Shown piece after piece: positions 6,751-10,059 of a DNA stretch of 10,059 bases. A program made the translations under genes and the position numbers. Numbering within the stretch: the first letter of the stretch is position 1; every line of letters starts with the position of its first letter. The notes below the pieces were generated by a model that was not told the origin of the DNA, searched no databases, and saw only the letters and a program-made list of their open reading frames with translations. The stretch covers positions 1 through 10,059 of the forward strand of contig JAYTMY010000008.1 of the NCBI GenBank assembly GCA_043748535.1. Direction: 5' to 3'. The DNA is from CAMCSH01 sp043748535. Lineage in GTDB: Bacteria; Verrucomicrobiota; Lentisphaeria; Lentisphaerales; Lentisphaeraceae.

Positions 6751-7170
6751 ATGGCCGCAGGAACAATGAATATCAAACTCGTCCGCGACAGCGGCGTCGC
6801 CTTCACTTGCATCAGCGGCCAGGGCCACCAAGTCCGTCTCGACGGCCCCCCTTCGGTCGGCGGTCAAGACAGCGGCACCCGCCCCATGGAAATGGTCCTC
6901 ATGGGTCTCGCCGGCTGCTCCGCCGTCGACCTCGTTTTGATCCTGGAAAAGATGCGACTGCCGCCAGGCAAGATGGAAATCAGCGTCGACGCCACCCGCG
7001 CCGATGCCGTTCCCGCCGTCTTCACCGACATCCACATGACCTTCAAGGCCAGTGGCGTCCCTGCCGACAAACTGCAGCGCGCCGCCGATCTGTCGGTCGA
7101 GAAATACTGCTCGGTCGCCCATATGTTACAGCCCAAGGTGAAGATCACTTGGAGCGTCGAAGTGGTCTGA
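6751..7170 (+). CDS. OsmC/YhfA-family protein with both redox cysteines, 139 aa
   Basis: OsmC-fold protein. OsmC/Ohr relatives reduce hydroperoxides by a two-cysteine mechanism; the YhfA-like branch is less defined. Visible features are the block PPSVGGQDSGTRPMEMVLMG (33-52), the first cysteine C56 in LAGCSAVDL, the helix LVLILEKMR, and the second cysteine C120 in SVEKYCSVAHML. Both catalytic cysteines are present, so activity is plausible. The ATG at 6751 has GGAG 8 nt upstream, inside the end of the rhodanese gene. Another ATG at 6766 would remove five residues. Placement behind a rhodanese suggests a role with persulfides or organic peroxides; this is inference from context. Confidence 0.9.
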   Translation: MAAGTMNIKLVRDSGVAFTCISGQGHQVRLDGPPSVGGQDSGTRPMEMVLMGLAGCSAVDLVLILEKMRLPPGKMEISVDATRADAVPAVFTDIHMTFKASGVPADKLQRAADLSVEKYCSVAHMLQPKVKITWSVEVV

Positions 7171-7171
7171 C

Positions 7172-7873
7172 ATGGACCGCCGTTTCTTCCTCAGCCTGGG
7201 ACTTTTTTGGAGCGCTTGCCGATCGTCGGCGCCGCTCAAACCTGGGGATGAGGAAGATCTTTATTTTCTTTTTTGGCGCGGCCTTCGCGTCGGCATCGCC
7301 CGACTGTCGCAGCAGCAAAAAATCGATTCTCAGCACTTCACCTTTGACTTCGACAGCGCTGGCGCCCTCGGCCTTTTGCGCCCCATTCATCGCCATATTG
7401 ATGCCCGCGCCAGCCTCACTCTGGACCGCTCTTTGTCCTATCAGGAAAGCGGCGGCAAACACCGAAAAAGCCTTGACTTCGATTGGCCGCAAAAGCAGAT
7501 CCGCCGTTACCGTGATGACGTGCTGCGGCAAACTCTCCCACAAGTTCCACTCTGCCTAGACCCCCTCAGCCTCATCTACGCACTTCGCCGCAGTGATCTC
7601 ACCCCTGGACGAACACTGAGCTTCCTCCTGAGCGATGGCAAAAAAGTCACTCGCGTCACCGCTCGAATCGAGTCCCATGATCTCAAGGGTCGCCCCTGTT
7701 TTCTGATTCGTCCCGACATGGCCGATCTTGACGGCTTGCTCCGCCTCGGCGATGCCGAAGCCAGCCTCAGTTTATGGATTGAGGACAAACCCGAGCGACA
7801 TCTGCTGCGTATCGATGCCAGCAGCAAGTGGGGGGAGATCAGTGCGCTGAAGGAAGAGCAGAGTCACGACTGA
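7172..7873 (+). CDS. DUF3108-type protein, possible Tat/lipoprotein signal, 233 aa
   Basis: Probably exported protein of unknown function. The body matches my recollection of the DUF3108 pattern: an early W.G...G.A strand (FWRGLRVGIARL), a central DPLSLIYALRR helix (about 128-138), then PGRTLSFLLSDGKKV and a beta-rich C-terminal half. No catalytic motif is visible. The N-terminus MDRRFFLSLGLFWSAC combines an RRxFL twin-arginine-like motif with a short hydrophobic stretch ending in SAC. That ending resembles a lipobox, although W at -3 is unusual. The start at 7172 lies one base after the OsmC stop, consistent with translational coupling; no strong ribosome site is seen. It is the last gene of the four-gene run. 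Confidence 0.7.
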   Translation: MDRRFFLSLGLFWSACRSSAPLKPGDEEDLYFLFWRGLRVGIARLSQQQKIDSQHFTFDFDSAGALGLLRPIHRHIDARASLTLDRSLSYQESGGKHRKSLDFDWPQKQIRRYRDDVLRQTLPQVPLCLDPLSLIYALRRSDLTPGRTLSFLLSDGKKVTRVTARIESHDLKGRPCFLIRPDMADLDGLLRLGDAEASLSLWIEDKPERHLLRIDASSKWGEISALKEEQSHD

Positions 7874-7874
7874 T

Positions 7875-7903
7875 TTGACTTCGTTGACAAGCTTGACTCT
7901 AAA
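7875..7903 (+). promoter_or_regulatory. Weak candidate sigma-70 promoter upstream of the AAA-ATPase gene
   Basis: TTGACT (7875-7880), 17-nt spacer, TCTAAA (7898-7903). It would give a leader of about 230 nt. The second box lies in a sequence repeated at 9821-9832, which weakens the call. A closer alternative is TTGACT (8106-8111) with CATCTT (8129-8134), which would start transcription at or beside the ATG and give a leaderless message. Confidence 0.25.
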
Positions 7904-7963
7904 AACCGTAGCAGCAGAATGAAACCGGGTTGAAAGTTTGAAACGCAAGCCCATGAACAACAG
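7889..7963 (+). repeat. Left copy of weak direct repeat flanking the AAA-ATPase gene
   Basis: CTTGACTCTAAA (7892-7903) is identical to 9821-9832. It is followed in both places by a similar GCAGAA segment and, about 50 nt on, by CCCATGAACA with an ACAGA or ACACA-like tail. Only short blocks match, so homology is plausible, not proven. Confidence 0.4.
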
Positions 7964-8069
7964 AGATAAGCGACGAATCCAAAAACATCTCCCAAGCTTG
8001 GCGAAGATGACTGCCGAACTTTTTCTGAATAGTCGTTAGTTGTTGCTGTTGCAGCTAATCCTTTGAAGC

Positions 8070-8092
8070 TTTCAACCTTTCAACTTTTCAAC
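8070..8092 (+). repeat. Short tandem repeat, TTTCAAC in 8-bp period (3 units)
   Basis: TTTCAAC occurs at 8070-8076, 8078-8084 and 8086-8092. The first unit can pair with GGTTGAAA at 7928-7935. It lies 48 bp before the AAA-ATPase start. The role is unknown. Confidence 0.6.
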
Positions 8093-8139
8093 TGCGGTTT
8101 TTAGCTTGACTTCTCTTCGATTCTGCCGCATCTTGAGCC

Positions 8140-9825
8140 ATGAAACCCAAACACACCCATATCCCGCAATTCGGCTCCGCCGAATTCCCGAAATTCCGTC
8201 AGCCAGGCGCCTGGTATGTCGATAAGTCCTTGCTAATCAAGAATGTCCTCGAAGGGGCTGAATGCCTTCTCCTGCCCCGGCCACGGCGCTTCGGCAAAAC
8301 CTTGAACATGAATATGCTGAAATGCTGGTTCGACATCACCAGCCAGGATCAGCAAGAGCTTTTCGCCGGCCTCAAGATCATGCAGGAAGAGCCGGAAATC
8401 CTCGCGACTCGGGGTGCCCATCCAGTAATCTTTTTGTCGCTGAAAGATTGGAAATCTTCCGACGCGATCACCCTGCGCCAAACTCTGGTTGGCCGCATGG
8501 CGCAATTGCTCAGTCCTCATCGCCACGATTTCGTCGCTCTTGATTCTGTGCAACAGATGATATTGCAGCGGATTCTCGAGCAGCAAGGCACAGATGACGA
8601 CTTGAAGCAATCCCTCGCCTTGCTGATGGAAGCCCTGCACCTGAAGCATGGCAAAAAAGTCGTCGTTCTGATTGACGAATACGACGCGCCGGTGCTGCAC
8701 GCCATCAGCGAAGGTTTTGCGAAACCCGCAATCGCGCTTCTCGGACCTTGGTTGTCGTCGGCCCTGAAAAACAACAAGCACATCGAAAAAGCGGTGCTCA
8801 CCGGCATCCTCTGCCTAGCTCAACAGTCGATTTTCTCCGATCTCAACCACTTCACCTGCCGCAGCGTCATCGATGCCGGCGACTTCGCCGACAAATTCGG
8901 CTTCACCGAAGAAGAAACCCAGCAGGCCCTGATCGATTTCGGCCGTCAGGATCAAGCGGAAGCTGTCCGCGGCTGGTACAATGGCTACAACTTCAACGGC
9001 ATCCAGATCTATAACCCTTGGTCCCTCGGCGAATTCCTGGTCACCGGCAACCTCGCGCCGCACTGGCTCAACACCAGCTCCAACCAGCTGATCTTCACCG
9101 AACTCGCCCGCGCCGGGGAACCCCTGTTGCAAGAATTGGAAAAGCTTCTCCAAGGGGAAAGCATCGTCACCCAGCTCAGCGACCGCGCCACCTTGCGCGA
9201 TCTCGTCGACGACACTCCGCGCGACATCCTTTTCTCCTTTTTTGTCCTCTGCGGCTACCTCAAGGCACACGATAAATTTGTCGACGAGGGGGATCTCCTC
9301 GAGTCTTGGCATGTCTCGATCCCGAACCGGGAAATCGAAGCGGTCTTCGCCGAATTCGTCCGTCAGGTCACCTCCAGCCGCAAGGGTTTACCGAAGCTCA
9401 ATTCGCCTCTTCTGCAAGCCTTCATCGCCGACGACGCGGCGAAGTTCCAACGCGAGCTCAATGACTTTCTCAAAGGCGTCGCGTCTTATCACGACACCGC
9501 CAAGACTCCCGAGATCTTCCTGCACGGACTCATCCTCGGCCTGCTCTTGCCCCTGCGCAGCCACTACCGCCTGGAATCGAACATCGAATCCGGCGAAGGC
9601 CGCGCCGACCTCATCTGCCGCCCGAAAACCCCCGGCTTCACCGCCAAGCTGATCGAATTCAAAGCCGTCGCCAAAGACGCCGACCTCGATGCCCTCGCCG
9701 ATGCCGCCATCGCTCAGATCGATGACACCGATTACGCCGCCCGGCTCCACGAAGAAGGCATTCACGACTTCGCCAAGCTCAGCGTCGTCATCTCCGGCAA
9801 GAAATGCCGGGTACGCAAGGCTTGA
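8140..9825 (+). CDS. AAA-ATPase-like / PD-(D/E)XK nuclease domain protein, 561 aa
   Basis: Two-domain protein combining an AAA-ATPase-like N-terminal part (Pfam AAA-ATPase_like) and a C-terminal PD-(D/E)XK module (formerly DUF1703). The family is often multicopy; its function is not firmly known. The family-specific Walker A RPRRFGKT is at residues 47-54 and Walker B VVVLIDEYD at 174-182. The family block WYNGYNF...YNPWSL follows near 280-300. The nuclease-like site is GRAD (D490) with IEFK (E506, K508), then a QI..TDYA motif. Length is normal and the frame is intact. The block usually written TGxLRxAKES here reads TGILCLAQQS: C225 replaces the conserved Arg and Q replaces Lys, which may alter ATPase control. 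There is no good Shine-Dalgarno before the ATG. The gene stands alone, with repeats on both sides. Confidence 0.9.
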   Translation: MKPKHTHIPQFGSAEFPKFRQPGAWYVDKSLLIKNVLEGAECLLLPRPRRFGKTLNMNMLKCWFDITSQDQQELFAGLKIMQEEPEILATRGAHPVIFLSLKDWKSSDAITLRQTLVGRMAQLLSPHRHDFVALDSVQQMILQRILEQQGTDDDLKQSLALLMEALHLKHGKKVVVLIDEYDAPVLHAISEGFAKPAIALLGPWLSSALKNNKHIEKAVLTGILCLAQQSIFSDLNHFTCRSVIDAGDFADKFGFTEEETQQALIDFGRQDQAEAVRGWYNGYNFNGIQIYNPWSLGEFLVTGNLAPHWLNTSSNQLIFTELARAGEPLLQELEKLLQGESIVTQLSDRATLRDLVDDTPRDILFSFFVLCGYLKAHDKFVDEGDLLESWHVSIPNREIEAVFAEFVRQVTSSRKGLPKLNSPLLQAFIADDAAKFQRELNDFLKGVASYHDTAKTPEIFLHGLILGLLLPLRSHYRLESNIESGEGRADLICRPKTPGFTAKLIEFKAVAKDADLDALADAAIAQIDDTDYAARLHEEGIHDFAKLSVVISGKKCRVRKA

Positions 9826-9881
9826 CTCTAAACATTACAGCAGAAACATCTAGAAACACCAGAACCCCCCATGAACACCAC
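9817..9881 (+). repeat. Right copy of weak direct repeat flanking the AAA-ATPase gene
   Basis: Begins inside the last codons of the AAA-ATPase gene. CTTGACTCTAAA at 9821-9832 includes the TGA stop. The CAGCAGAA and CCCATGAACA blocks follow in the same order as at 7889-7963, with a spacing about 11 nt shorter. Confidence 0.4.
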
Positions 9882-9966
9882 ACACGCACAAAGTTATGTT
9901 TTTGATCCCAAATTCAGACTTCCTGACCCGCCGCACGACACAATTGGGAGCGCGTTGGCACTTTTT
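9826..9966. other. Gene-free stretch after the AAA-ATPase gene
   Basis: No gene or RNA is recognised. An imperfect inverted repeat CCCAAATT...AATTGGG (around 9907-9951) is the only structure besides the repeat copy noted above. Confidence 0.5.
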
Positions 9967-10059
9967 GCTTTACCCCAAAGGGGTTGCGTCCTCCAGCCCG
10001 GGGTTGCGCCGAGCTTCGAGGCGCTACCCCGGGTACCGGCCAATGTCCTCGTACCCCAA
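9967..10059. repeat. Palindromic hairpin element, second member, cut by window edge
   Basis: ACCCC/GGGGT with loop AAA (9972-9984) is followed by a nested hairpin. In it CCCGGGGT (9997-10004) pairs with ACCCCGGG (10026-10033), with an inner GCGCC/GGCGC (10006-10010, 10020-10024). ACCCCAA (10053-10059) then starts a third hairpin at the window edge. Offsets match the element at 1220-1320: the inner stem starts 25 bp after the first outer stem in both, and the outer stems lie 80 or 81 bp apart. Confidence 0.8.

Noticed and set aside
7247..7559. Frame with a signal-peptide-like start (MRKIFIFFFGAAFASA) inside the DUF3108 gene
   Set aside because: The downstream part is low-complexity Ser/Ala/Pro and lacks domain character; the overlapping DUF3108 frame is collinear with its operon and has a coherent family pattern.
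8140..9825. AAA-ATPase/PD-(D/E)XK gene as part of a defence island or toxin-antitoxin pair
   Set aside because: No partner gene, restriction enzyme, methylase or other defence gene lies beside it in the window.

Overview
This window is about 10 kb of GC-rich bacterial chromosome with ordinary gene density. It holds nine complete genes, one gene cut by the left edge, and unusually repeat-laden intergenic gaps. No rRNA, tRNA, prophage, IS transposase or CRISPR array was seen. The mix of genes, with a GxxExxY protein, a large AAA-ATPase/PD-(D/E)XK protein, Sel1 repeats and many short palindromic or tandem intergenic repeats, recalls the Planctomycetes-Verrucomicrobia-Lentisphaerae (PVC) group. 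That placement is an inference from gene content and repeat style, not from a marker gene.

Left half (1-4843), all on the minus strand. In transcription order: larB (nickel-pincer cofactor synthesis), a small GxxExxY putative nuclease-fold protein, folC (folylpolyglutamate/dihydrofolate synthase), a His-rich protein of unknown function, and der/engA (double GTPase for ribosome assembly, cut by the window edge). The larB-GxxExxY and GxxExxY-folC gaps are built alike. Each is bounded by two inverted copies of a repeat made of about 10-bp units (core CGAATGGACA). One copy sits at the 3' end of the upstream gene, the other just before the Shine-Dalgarno of the downstream gene. One copy is read through into the C-terminus of LarB. 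Between the His-rich gene and der lies a three-hairpin palindromic element flanked by a perfect 22-bp direct repeat. A second member of the same hairpin family, with compensatory base changes, lies at the right end of the window.

Right half (4844-10059), all on the plus strand. A divergent promoter region with an operator-like palindrome separates larB from a four-gene run: a secreted Sel1-repeat protein, a single-domain rhodanese, an OsmC/YhfA-type protein with both redox cysteines, and a DUF3108 protein with a Tat/lipoprotein-like N-terminus. The last three are packed with 1-2 nt gaps and suggest a sulfur or thiol redox unit joined to envelope proteins. After a 266-nt gap comes an intact 561-residue AAA-ATPase-like/PD-(D/E)XK protein, an abundant accessory family of unclear function. 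It is flanked by weakly similar sequence on both sides and followed by the second hairpin element.

The gene functions are mostly well known. The least explained content is the intergenic architecture: covarying hairpin elements, inverted repeat pairs framing gene junctions, and a repeated leader that carries the ribosome binding sites of two unrelated genes.
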